A stretch of 64,000 nt of DNA from Sphingomonas sp. (GTDB taxonomy: Bacteria > Pseudomonadota > Alphaproteobacteria > Sphingomonadales > Sphingomonadaceae). Positions within the stretch are counted from its first letter, which is position 1. Each line of letters starts with the position of its first letter. The stretch covers positions 62,001-126,000 of the forward strand of contig NZ_JAHBZJ010000007.1 of assembly GCF_019635455.1 (NCBI RefSeq), in the 5' to 3' direction. Below the pieces are notes generated by a model. It worked only from the letters and a program-made list of their open reading frames with translations. It made no database searches and was not told where the DNA came from. The translations under genes and the position numbers were made by a program. Positions 1-7,942 of this stretch are shown one piece after another.

Positions 1-1
1 G

Positions 2-148
2 TTTTCGGTGCCGCTCGGCTTCGTTGGAATCTGGCTCGTCTCGCTGCTCGATCGATCGGCGACCGCGCGCGCGGAACGGGCGGCGTTCCGCGCGCAGCAA
101 ATCCGCTCCGAAACGGGAATCGGCGCCTTTTCCGCCTCCGGACACTGA
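2..148 (+). CDS. Sodium/solute symporter, C-terminal end (partial)
   Basis: Only the last 48 residues are in the window; the rest lies upstream. The reading frame opens at base 2 and stops with TGA at 146-148. It starts with a hydrophobic stretch (VPLGFVGIWLVSLLDRS) followed by a charged tail rich in Ala, Arg and Glu. This is how the last transmembrane helix and cytoplasmic tail of ActP-type cation/acetate symporters (SSS family, VC_2705-like subfamily) look. The assignment rests on this short segment only. Substrate cannot be told; acetate or another small carboxylate is an inference. Confidence 0.6.
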   Translation, partial: FSVPLGFVGIWLVSLLDRSATARAERAAFRAQQIRSETGIGAFSASGH

Positions 149-194
149 TCGCCCGATCCGCGCGCGGACGCGCCGTGTCTATTTGCCCGGGCGC

Positions 195-219
195 GGGACC
201 TTGCGCGGCGTCATGCGTT
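195..219 (+). promoter_or_regulatory. Candidate EcfG-type stress promoter upstream of DUF1328 gene
   Basis: GGGAC at 195-199, a 16-base spacer, then CGTT at 216-219. The alphaproteobacterial general stress sigma factor EcfG recognises GGAAC-N16/17-CGTT, so there is one mismatch in the -35 element. It lies 32 bases before the ATG of the small membrane protein gene, a sensible distance. Inference only. Confidence 0.4.
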
Positions 220-251
220 GAAGCGGTGGATACGCTGTTTTGGAGATCGCC

Positions 252-425
252 ATGTTGAAGGCCGCATTGCTGTTCGCCATCCTTGCCCTGGTTCTGGGTC
301 TGCTCGGGTTCGGAGGTGCCGCCGGCGCGGCATGGGGGATCGCCAAGATCCTGTTCTTCATCGCGGTCGCGATCGCGGTCATCCTCTTCGTGCTGGGACT
401 GACCGTGTACAAGAAGGTCACCTGA
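252..425 (+). CDS. DUF1328 small membrane protein
   Basis: A 57-residue, almost entirely hydrophobic protein with two predicted membrane helices separated by a Gly/Ala-rich turn (GLLGFGGAAGAAWGIAKIL), the hallmark of the DUF1328 (YtjA-like) family. Family members are 50-60 residues long and their function is unknown. I start at the ATG at 252, preceded by GGAG at 242-245; an in-frame TTG at 240 would add four residues but has no ribosome binding site. A possible EcfG stress promoter precedes it. It converges on purK. Confidence 0.85.
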   Translation: MLKAALLFAILALVLGLLGFGGAAGAAWGIAKILFFIAVAIAVILFVLGLTVYKKVT

Positions 426-448
426 AGCGGCCACCTACCTGTCGCCGG

Positions 449-1510
449 TCAGCGGCGGACGCGCGTCACATGCCCCATCTTGCGGCCCGGGCGCGCGTCG
501 CGTTTGCCGTAGAGGTGAAGATGCGCGTCCGCCTCCGCCAGCAGGTCGCGCCAGCGATCGGCATCGTCGCCGATCAGGTTTTCCATCTCCACCCGGTCGC
601 CGGTCAGATCCGCCGTGCCGAGCGGCAGGCCGCAAATGGCGCGGACATGGTTTTCGAACTGCGACGTCGTCGCCCCCTCGACGGTCCAATGCCCGCTATT
701 GTGGACGCGCGGCGCCATTTCATTGAATATCGGGCCGTCATCGGTGGCGAAAAATTCGCATGTCAGCACCCCGACATGCTCCAGCCGGTCGGCCAGCGCC
801 CGCGCCAGCGCGATCGCCGCTGCGGCCTGCCGGGCCACGATATCGGGCGCCGGAACAAGCGAGCGGGCGAGGATGCCCTCGACATGGATATTGTGCGGTG
901 GCGGATAGGCGACCGCATCGCCATCGATGCCGCGCGCGAGCAGGATCGAAAATTCGTGGGTAAAGCCGACAAACCCCTCCAGCACGCATTCGCGCCCGTC
1001 CATCGTCGCCCATGCTGCCGTCGCCTCGCCCGCATGGCGCAGCCGGATCTGGCCCTTGCCGTCATAGCCTTCGGTCGCGGTCTTCAGGATCGCCGGCGTG
1101 CCGATTTCATCGAGCGCGGCGCCCAGCTGGTCGAGCGAGGCGACGGCGCGCCATGGCGCGGGGCGTCCGCCGCAATCCTGCGCCAACGTCTTTTCCCGTC
1201 CGCGATGCGCGCCGATTTCCAGCGAGGCGCGACCGGGCCTTACGGGCGCGCATTCCGCAACGACATCGATCGCGGCGGGATCGATATTCTCGAATTCATA
1301 GGTGACGACGTCGCACCGGCGCGCGAACGCGGCCAGCGCCGCCGCGTCGTCATAGCCGCCCCGGGTAAAGGCGGCGGCGACGTCGCATGCCGGGCCGCTC
1401 GCCGGGGCATAGACATGGCAGCGATAGCCAAGCTGCGCCGCCGCGACCGCGATCATCCGGCCGAGTTGGCCGCTGCCCAGAATGCCGATCGTTGAGCCGG
1501 GCGGGATCAT
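449..1510 (-). CDS. purK: 5-(carboxyamino)imidazole ribonucleotide synthase PurK
   Basis: Cytosolic ATP-grasp enzyme of purine synthesis, converting AIR, ATP and bicarbonate to N5-CAIR. The 353-residue protein begins with the PurK dinucleotide-like motif [11 protein letters not shown] and carries the ATP-grasp core ([13 protein letters not shown], later [15 protein letters not shown] with the metal-binding Glu/Asn). Length matches the family. The ATG at 1508-1510 overlaps the TGA of purE (ATGA), so the two are translationally coupled, purE first. A longer frame upstream of this ATG lies inside purE and is rejected. Confidence 0.96.
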   Translation of the reverse strand: MIPPGSTIGILGSGQLGRMIAVAAAQLGYRCHVYAPASGPACDVAAAFTRGGYDDAAALAAFARRCDVVTYEFENIDPAAIDVVAECAPVRPGRASLEIGAHRGREKTLAQDCGGRPAPWRAVASLDQLGAALDEIGTPAILKTATEGYDGKGQIRLRHAGEATAAWATMDGRECVLEGFVGFTHEFSILLARGIDGDAVAYPPPHNIHVEGILARSLVPAPDIVARQAAAAIALARALADRLEHVGVLTCEFFATDDGPIFNEMAPRVHNSGHWTVEGATTSQFENHVRAICGLPLGTADLTGDRVEMENLIGDDADRWRDLLAEADAHLHLYGKRDARPGRKMGHVTRVRR

Positions 1511-1992
1511 TCGGGATCGGTCGCGACGCTTTCGGTCTGGGCGGCGCGCCACGCCTTCAACCGGGCCGCCAGCGCGTCGTCCGCCGTGGCGAGGATCGCG
1601 GCGGCGAGCAGGCCGGCATTGATCGCACCCGCCTTTCCGATCGCCAGTGTGCCGACCGGGACGCCGCCTGGCATCTGGGCGATCGACAACAGCGAATCCA
1701 TGCCCTTCAGCGCCTTTGATTCGACCGGGACGCCCAGCACCGGCAGGTGCGTCATCGACGCCGCCATGCCCGGCAGGTGCGCGGCGCCGCCAGCCCCGGC
1801 GACGATCACCCGGATGCCGCGCGCGTCGGCGCCGGTCGCATAATCGTACAGCCGTTGCGGGGTGCGGTGCGCGGACACCACCTTCGTTTCGTGCGCGACA
1901 CCCAGTTCGCGCAGCATGTCGGCGGCGTGGCGCATCGTCTCCCAGTCAGAGGTGCTGCCCATGATGATGCCGACCTGCGGCGCGTCCGCCAT
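1507..1992 (-). CDS. purE: N5-CAIR mutase PurE
   Basis: 161-residue class I PurE, which isomerises N5-CAIR to CAIR downstream of PurK. The N-terminal signature [13 protein letters not shown] and the [11 protein letters not shown] segment (catalytic His and substrate contacts) are present, as is [11 protein letters not shown]. First gene of a purEK pair, ending in a four-base ATGA overlap with purK. The region upstream (1993-2108) is shared with divergent ada. Confidence 0.97.
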   Translation of the reverse strand: MADAPQVGIIMGSTSDWETMRHAADMLRELGVAHETKVVSAHRTPQRLYDYATGADARGIRVIVAGAGGAAHLPGMAASMTHLPVLGVPVESKALKGMDSLLSIAQMPGGVPVGTLAIGKAGAINAGLLAAAILATADDALAARLKAWRAAQTESVATDPE

Positions 1993-2108
1993 TGCCCAAC
2001 CCCTTCGCTGCGGGAAGCCGTCCCCCTAAAGACGCCGCGCGCCTGCTTCAAGCCTTTGACCGCAATGCGCGGGAAGCGCGCGGCGGCGCATCGGTCTATA
2101 GCGGGTCC

Positions 2109-3143
2109 ATGAGCAACGTCATTTCAGACGAAGAGGCCTGGGCCGCCTTTCTGCGCCGCGACCGCGCCTATGACGGGCGGGTGATCGCGGGCGTCACATC
2201 GACCGGCATCTATTGCAAGCCGAGCTGTCCGGCGCGGCATGCCCGGCGCGCGCATGTCGTTTTCTATCCCGATACGGACAGTGCGCGTGCGGCCGGGTTG
2301 CGCGCCTGCCTGCGCTGCAAGCCCGACGAGATCGGTCGCGAGCGGGTGGCGGTGGCGCAGGCGGTCGCGATGATCGATGCCGCAGAGGCGCCGATCGGAC
2401 TCGACACGCTGGCGCGCGCGGTCGGCTACGCGCCGCATCATTTTCAGCGATTGTTCAAGCGCGCGACCGGCGTCACCCCGGCCGCCTATGCCCGCTCGCT
2501 GCGTGCGCGCCGCGCGGCCGACGCGCTGACCCGGGAGGCCAATGTGACCGACGCCATTTATGAGGCGGGCTATTCGGCGCCCAGCCGCTTTTACGAAACC
2601 GCGAATGCGCGGCTCGGCATGACGCCCGGCGCCTGGCGCAACGGCGGCGCGGGGGTGACGATCCGGTGGACGATCGCCGACACCAGCCTGGGTCGTCTGT
2701 TGATCGCCGCGACCGACCGTGGCCTGTGCCGGGTCGCGTTCGATGAGGACAGCCTCAGCCTCGCCGCGCGCTTTCCCCGGGCGGAGGTCGCCCCCGGCGG
2801 GGCGGCGCTCGCCGATCTGGCCGCGCGGGTCGTGGCGGAGGTCGAGCAGCCCGGTCGCCATACCGACCTACCCCTCGACGTGCGTGGCACCGCCTTTCAG
2901 GAGGCGGTGTGGCAGGCGCTGCGGTCGATCCCGCCCGGCGAAACGCGCAGCTATTCCCAACTTGCCGTCGCCGCGGGAAACCCCGCCGCGGTCCGCGCCG
3001 CCGGCAGCGCATGCGGGCGAAATCCGGTCGCGGTCCTGATCCCCTGCCACCGCGCGCAACGCAGCGATGGCGCGATGGGCGGCTATGCCTGGGGCCTGGA
3101 CCGCAAGACCGCGCTGCGCCGCCGCGAGGGGGTGGAGGAATGA
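2109..3143 (+). CDS. ada: Ada: methyl-phosphotriester and O6-methylguanine-DNA methyltransferase/regulator
   Basis: Adaptive-response protein that removes methyl groups from DNA and, once methylated on its N-terminal zinc cysteine, activates its own regulon. The 344 residues show the full E. coli-like order: N-terminal zinc site with Cys36, Cys40, Cys67 and Cys70 (CKPSC, CLRC), an AraC-type HTH at about 80-180, and the suicide methyltransferase domain with the active cysteine at residue 313 (IPCHRAQRSDG). E. coli Ada has 354 residues. I start at the ATG at 2109; a longer in-frame extension to 1992 is Arg/Ala-rich and unlike the family. Alkylation-inducible autoregulation is expected from the family. 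Confidence 0.94.
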   Translation: MSNVISDEEAWAAFLRRDRAYDGRVIAGVTSTGIYCKPSCPARHARRAHVVFYPDTDSARAAGLRACLRCKPDEIGRERVAVAQAVAMIDAAEAPIGLDTLARAVGYAPHHFQRLFKRATGVTPAAYARSLRARRAADALTREANVTDAIYEAGYSAPSRFYETANARLGMTPGAWRNGGAGVTIRWTIADTSLGRLLIAATDRGLCRVAFDEDSLSLAARFPRAEVAPGGAALADLAARVVAEVEQPGRHTDLPLDVRGTAFQEAVWQALRSIPPGETRSYSQLAVAAGNPAAVRAAGSACGRNPVAVLIPCHRAQRSDGAMGGYAWGLDRKTALRRREGVEE

Positions 3144-3185
3144 GCGTAGCCTCAATCGCTGCGCTTGCCGATCGGGTTCGGACCT

Positions 3186-4664
3186 TCAATCGCGCGGCGT
3201 ATCCGCGTTCAGCGCCGCGAGCCGCTTTTGCGCCATGTCTCGCATGGGCGAAGGGTCGGGCCGGTTTGCCATCGGCGCGAGCAACGCGATGGCATCCGCG
3301 CGCAGGCCGATCCGCGCATAGAGATCGATCAACTGCCAGACGACGAAATCCACACTGGGATCTGCTTCATGGGCGCGGCGCAGATAGCTTCCCGCTTCTG
3401 CCGATACGCCATCCTGCGCGATCATGTTCCGATATCGAGCATAGAGGGCGAGGAAGTTTCGCGGGTCCCGCGCCAGCGCCTGGTCGATCAAGGCCCGTGC
3501 GGCGCGCATCCTGGTGTCGAAGCCCGCGCCCGGATCGTCCATCCCGACCCCGGTGAGTGCGAGCCCTCTCATCGCCAGTATATCGGCATTGTCCGGACTG
3601 ACCGCCAGCATGCGATCGGCGATCGCGAGCAATCGGGGAAACTGATTCAACCAAAGCGCGGACAGCGCCATGACTTGCACGCCGCCGGTTTCTTCCGGAT
3701 GGGTCTGCGAAAGCGCCTCGAGCCTGTCGAGCACCTCGCCCATCTCCGTGCTGCTTTCGGTATCGACAAGATCGCGCCGGGTCGCGAGCGCGATCCGGAT
3801 AAGGTCGATCTCACTTTCGCCCATCTGCCGCACGGTGGCCGCGATGACGGGCGAAGTCGGCACCGGGACGTCCCGCGCGGCGGGCATCGCCAGGCGATAG
3901 CGTGCGAGCGCGGCGTCGAACCCGGCCATGCCGCCGGTGAAATAGCTGTCGGCGTTGCGCGCGAGCGTTCCTTCGCGAACCGCGCGCAGATAGGCGGCGA
4001 TCTCCCGGTGACGCGGCCCGTCGAAATAGTAATGATGCACGATCAACCATCCCGAGGCGTACAGGGCGGGAGAAGGCGGTGCATCGACGCGATCCGCGGT
4101 CATGCCCTGGATCTGTGCGAACGGCGTCGATCCGCCATCGTTCAGAATCGACAGCATTTGCGGGTTGGGACCGAAGCGAACGACGCCACCGGACCTGAAC
4201 TGCGCGGTTTCGAACAGGCCGGCAAATCCCTCGATGAACCAGCCAGGCTGGTTCGCACCAAGCACCGTCGCCATGAAGAGGTGCGCATATTCGTGGAACA
4301 GCGTTTCCTGCGGAACGATGCCGCCGGCCTTGTCAGGCGCGACGATCGCCATGCGGCCGAACGGCGTCGTGCGCGTGAACCCGCCGCCAAAGCCGCCGAT
4401 GCCGGTTGCCCTGCGCACCGTTTGCACATCCGGATAGATGATCACCCGATGCCGGATCCGGGACTCGATCGACGGCGCGCCCACGACTTGCCGTAAAAAG
4501 GCGTCGAACCGCTCCAGATCGCGGGCCACCGCCTGGACCTGCTCGGCCGGCGCATCCGCCTGCACCGCAAGATGGGTGGTTTCGGCGATCATCCATGCGG
4601 CCTTGGCATGCGGTGCCATCACGATCGACACCAGGACAAATAGCCCCCGAAGCATGTCGCGCAT
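3186..4664 (-). CDS. Secreted HExxH (gluzincin-like) protein with TPR-like C-terminus
   Basis: 492 residues. A signal peptide (residues 1-22, ending APHAKA) is followed by a peptidase-like region with HEYAH at 124-128 and a second acidic motif WFIEGFAGLFE about 20 residues later; Glu145 is placed as the third zinc ligand of gluzincins. The second half is helical and repeat-like (TPR-type), ending near residue 480. It resembles DUF1570-type peptidases. It is a paralogue of the 543-residue protein two genes upstream in the same operon. The ATG at 4664 lies 8 bases after the stop of the serine protease gene, with AGGG overlapping that stop. Periplasmic Zn-dependent peptidase activity is inferred; the substrate is unknown. 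Confidence 0.75.
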   Translation of the reverse strand: MRDMLRGLFVLVSIVMAPHAKAAWMIAETTHLAVQADAPAEQVQAVARDLERFDAFLRQVVGAPSIESRIRHRVIIYPDVQTVRRATGIGGFGGGFTRTTPFGRMAIVAPDKAGGIVPQETLFHEYAHLFMATVLGANQPGWFIEGFAGLFETAQFRSGGVVRFGPNPQMLSILNDGGSTPFAQIQGMTADRVDAPPSPALYASGWLIVHHYYFDGPRHREIAAYLRAVREGTLARNADSYFTGGMAGFDAALARYRLAMPAARDVPVPTSPVIAATVRQMGESEIDLIRIALATRRDLVDTESSTEMGEVLDRLEALSQTHPEETGGVQVMALSALWLNQFPRLLAIADRMLAVSPDNADILAMRGLALTGVGMDDPGAGFDTRMRAARALIDQALARDPRNFLALYARYRNMIAQDGVSAEAGSYLRRAHEADPSVDFVVWQLIDLYARIGLRADAIALLAPMANRPDPSPMRDMAQKRLAALNADTPRD

Positions 4665-4672
4665 GTCGCGCC

Positions 4673-6181
4673 CTATCCCGCCGGCTTGCAGCTGTAGACC
4701 AGCCGTTCGTTGAACACCGGCGGCAGGGCGGTGCGGATCACCTGCTGCTTTGCGGCGAGGTCGGCGCGGGCCGCGGGTTCGGCGGAGCATGCCTTCACCT
4801 TCACCTCCGCCCGGCGCTTGCGCGCCTCACCCATCTGCTTGGCGGACAACAGGTAGCGGGTGACCGAATAGGTGCGGGTCGTCGGCGCATATTCCAGTAC
4901 GGAGACGGTCTGCTCCTCGTCCGGCACCAGGATGCGCTGCCAATTCTGCCCGGCCTCGGCATATTGGGTGCGGCCGTTGACGCACCCGTCGGGATTGATG
5001 TCGATCGACTGGTCGCGGGTGTCCGACACCGTGATCCGCGAACGTGCCGGGTCGATCGAGCAGACCATCTTGCCCAGCCCGCCGGTCGCGATCGCCGCCG
5101 GCACCGCGATCGGCGCGCCCGCCTCGATCGCCTTGGCGTCGAAGGCGGGGCGCATGAAGAAGGTGACGATCGCGCCGATCATCAGCACGCCGCCGCCGCT
5201 CGCGGTCCAGATCGCCTCGCGCTGCTGGCCGCGGGTCAGGAACAGGCCGCCGGCGCCGATCGCGAGCGCGCCGAGCACCAGCAGCAGCGTGGCGGCCGCC
5301 ATGTAATTCTCACGCGTGACGATATTGGCGCTGCGTGCCTGCTGGATCGCGCTGTCGCGGTCGTCGGCGGCGCGCGCGGCGGCCTCGCGCTGGCGCACCT
5401 CTTCGGCCATGCGCGCCTTTTCCGCCTCGCTGCGGTCCTGGGCCAGCCGTTCGGCGATGCTGGTACAGGCGACGCCATTGGCGGGCATCGGCTGCTTCGA
5501 CTCACGCAGGAACGCGGCGACCTCTTCGTTGCTGATCGCGAAGCCGAAGCTGGCGTCGCCGTCATCGGCGCGGGTCAGCGCGGCGTTGACCCCCAGCACC
5601 CGGCCGCATCCGTCGAGCAGCGGCCCGCCCGAATTGCCGCGCGCGATCCCGGCAGTATGCAGCAGCACCTGCACCCCCTGAAGATCGCGGCGGCCGGAAA
5701 AGACGCCCTGCGACCGCACCGGGCTGAGCGGCGTGATGAAATCGGCGGCGGTGCGGGCAGTGGCGAGATCGACATTGCCCGGATAGCCGAGCGCGATCAT
5801 CGCGTCGCCTTCGTTCACCGGACCGTTGTAGAAGGTGAGCGGCGGCAGGCGGATGCCGCTGAATTCGATCAGCGCCAGATCGCGCACCGGATCGATCGCG
5901 ATCAGCCGGCCCTGAAACGACTTGTCGCCCTCCGACGGGACGACGCCGATCATCACATTGCCGGGATAGCGGTCCGCAGCCTCGACGACATGCGCGTTGG
6001 TCAGCACCCGGTTGGGCGCGACGGCAAAGCCGCTGCCATGGCCGAATCCGACCACTTCGCCATCGACCATCGCGATGGTGACGATCCGTACCACGCCGCG
6101 CCCCGCAGCCGAGATGTCGTCGGCACGCGCCGGCGCGATCCATGCCAGGATCATCGTCACCGCCAGCAACAGTCGCGTCAT
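4673..6181 (-). CDS. Trypsin-like (S1C) serine protease with coiled coil and membrane anchor
   Basis: 502 residues. A signal peptide (1-20) precedes a trypsin-like domain with the complete triad: His64 (TNAHVV), Asp101 (RDLALIEF) and Ser184 (GNSGGP). No PDZ domain follows, unlike DegP. Instead there is a charged coiled-coil stretch (about 243-285), two membrane helices (about 294-315 and 322-342) and a C-terminal domain with Cys residues (358-502). Two helices after a secreted N-terminus would put both protease and C-terminal domain in the periplasm. Middle gene of a three-gene operon between two paralogous HExxH proteins. Catalytic identity is firm; its role is unknown. Confidence 0.82.
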   Translation of the reverse strand: MTRLLLAVTMILAWIAPARADDISAAGRGVVRIVTIAMVDGEVVGFGHGSGFAVAPNRVLTNAHVVEAADRYPGNVMIGVVPSEGDKSFQGRLIAIDPVRDLALIEFSGIRLPPLTFYNGPVNEGDAMIALGYPGNVDLATARTAADFITPLSPVRSQGVFSGRRDLQGVQVLLHTAGIARGNSGGPLLDGCGRVLGVNAALTRADDGDASFGFAISNEEVAAFLRESKQPMPANGVACTSIAERLAQDRSEAEKARMAEEVRQREAAARAADDRDSAIQQARSANIVTRENYMAAATLLLVLGALAIGAGGLFLTRGQQREAIWTASGGGVLMIGAIVTFFMRPAFDAKAIEAGAPIAVPAAIATGGLGKMVCSIDPARSRITVSDTRDQSIDINPDGCVNGRTQYAEAGQNWQRILVPDEEQTVSVLEYAPTTRTYSVTRYLLSAKQMGEARKRRAEVKVKACSAEPAARADLAAKQQVIRTALPPVFNERLVYSCKPAG

Positions 6182-6242
6182 CGCCCAGCCTCCACCCGCC
6201 CTCCATCGCGGAAGCGGGCGCGGGGTTCAAGCGCCCCGGCGG

Positions 6243-7874
6243 TTATTTCGCCCCCGGTTTCGCCTGCTTGGCCTCGGCCTGCTTTTTCAGCAGCCGGTCG
6301 TACATGTCGCGCGGGGTTTCGCGATCGACGTCCTCGCCGACCAGCGCATATTCCTTCTTTGCCTTGTCGCGGTTGCGCTTTTCGCGGGGCGACAGCTCGC
6401 TGTCGGGCTTGATCGTGTAGGCGAGCGGCCGGATCACCGCGATCGCTTCGGGGATCATGTCGCGCGTTTCATAGTCCTTCGCGACCAGATAGCGCAGGTC
6501 GTCGTCATTCGGCACCAGCTTCAGCGCATAGGCCAGTCCATTGAGCGCGCCGGGCGGCGGCGGATAGCGGCCCGCGTCCACCCAGCTGTCATAATAGACC
6601 TTGTAGACGCGCGGCACATTGGGGGCGAGCTTGATCGCGGCGAGGATGTCCTGCCGTGCCGCGTCCCATGCGGCCTCGCTGGTCGATTTCGCCGCCTTGA
6701 GCCGTTCGGTCGCCAGCTTGCCCTTGAACATCAGCGCCATCGCGTCGCGCGGCGCGACCGCGATCCAGCGTTTGAGCGCGGCATCCGCCTCCGCCGCGTT
6801 GCCGGCAAGGTCCTCGGTCTCGGTCAGGACGCCGAGCGCATAGGGGTCGTTCGGAAATTTCGCGGCGCCTTCCCGCACGCGGCGGACGAACGCGTCGATG
6901 TCGCTCTTGGCGATACCGCCGCTCAGTCGCTGGTCCTCGTCCAGCAACTCGTTTTCCGCCGGGGTCGTCGCGCGGATCGTGATGTCGCCGGTCGGGATCG
7001 GCTTGAACGAGATCTGTTGCGTGCCGAGCTTGGTGCTGCGCGCATAATCCTTCAGCTCGCTGTCCAGCGCGTTGAGCGTCGTACCGAACCCTTCCTTCGC
7101 CGCATCGGCATAGCTTTCGCCGCGGTTGATCGCGGCGAGATAGGTTTGCAGCTGCTTGTTCCGTTCCGAATTGATGAACGAATAATGGGTCAGCAGCCAG
7201 CCTTCGGCATAGAGCAGGCCGATCGCGTCGCCCGCGTCGGCATAGCTGCGTGCGGTGAGCAGCTTTTCGGCCGGCAGCCAGCTGCCCGAGCTATTGATCT
7301 GCGACAGACGCGACGTCTGGGGCAGGCCGAACCGGACCACGTCGCCCTTGTCGCTGGTATCGATCTGGAACCCGCCCCAGAATTCGGCGAACCCCTCGGA
7401 ATACCAGCTGGGATAGGCGGCTGGCGAATATTGGAACATGAAATGGTGCGTCAGCTCGTGATAGAAGACGCCGTCGGCGGAGAAGGAATCGTCCACCGCG
7501 CCGACCTTGTAGGCCGAACTCATCCGCGTTCCGCGCAGACCGCGCCGGGGCGTCACCAGGAACGGGCCGCGCAGCACCGGATTGTAATAGCCGCCGACGC
7601 CATAGGCGGGGAATGGCATCGTTGCGACCACCGCCGGCACGCTCGGCACCATATAGACCTTGAGCTTCACGGGTGAGGGCGGGACGTCCTTCTTCCCCTG
7701 GACCACCGCCTGCACAAAGGCGAATTTCTCCATATTCTCGGTCGCCTTGCGCAGCTCCTCCTCGGACCCTTCGCTGAAGACGATGAAGTTCTTCGACTCG
7801 GCGCGTTTCCATTCGGCATGTGCCACCGCCGGTGCGATCAGCGCGGTGCAAATCGCCAACATCTTGAGTTTCAT
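6243..7874 (-). CDS. Secreted HExxH (gluzincin-like) protein, first gene of protease operon
   Basis: 543 residues with a signal peptide (MKLKMLAI to AVAHA, cut near 20). The zinc motif HELTH is at 139-143 and the downstream SEGFAEFWGG supplies Glu160, the gluzincin arrangement. The remainder is a TPR-like helical region with a Lys/Ala-rich tail. The gene resembles the 492-residue protein at the other end of the operon in the order signal peptide, AEW/AAW start, HExxH, EGFA motif and repeats, so the pair arose by duplication. The ATG at 7874 has AGGGA ten bases upstream. The frame extends further upstream but without signal-peptide logic. Confidence 0.78.
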   Translation of the reverse strand: MKLKMLAICTALIAPAVAHAEWKRAESKNFIVFSEGSEEELRKATENMEKFAFVQAVVQGKKDVPPSPVKLKVYMVPSVPAVVATMPFPAYGVGGYYNPVLRGPFLVTPRRGLRGTRMSSAYKVGAVDDSFSADGVFYHELTHHFMFQYSPAAYPSWYSEGFAEFWGGFQIDTSDKGDVVRFGLPQTSRLSQINSSGSWLPAEKLLTARSYADAGDAIGLLYAEGWLLTHYSFINSERNKQLQTYLAAINRGESYADAAKEGFGTTLNALDSELKDYARSTKLGTQQISFKPIPTGDITIRATTPAENELLDEDQRLSGGIAKSDIDAFVRRVREGAAKFPNDPYALGVLTETEDLAGNAAEADAALKRWIAVAPRDAMALMFKGKLATERLKAAKSTSEAAWDAARQDILAAIKLAPNVPRVYKVYYDSWVDAGRYPPPPGALNGLAYALKLVPNDDDLRYLVAKDYETRDMIPEAIAVIRPLAYTIKPDSELSPREKRNRDKAKKEYALVGEDVDRETPRDMYDRLLKKQAEAKQAKPGAK

Positions 7875-7942
7875 CGGTAAATTATCCCTGCCCCGTGATT
7901 CCCCAAGGCTATTGGCGGGGAGCCGGAAGGGCAAGGGCATCG

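Noticed and set aside
240..251. TTG start four codons upstream for the DUF1328 protein
   Set aside because: The ribosome site GGAG lies at 242-245, inside that extension, and family members begin at MLK.
218..1495. A 425-codon plus-strand frame over purK
   Set aside because: Antisense to purK with no protein-like pattern.
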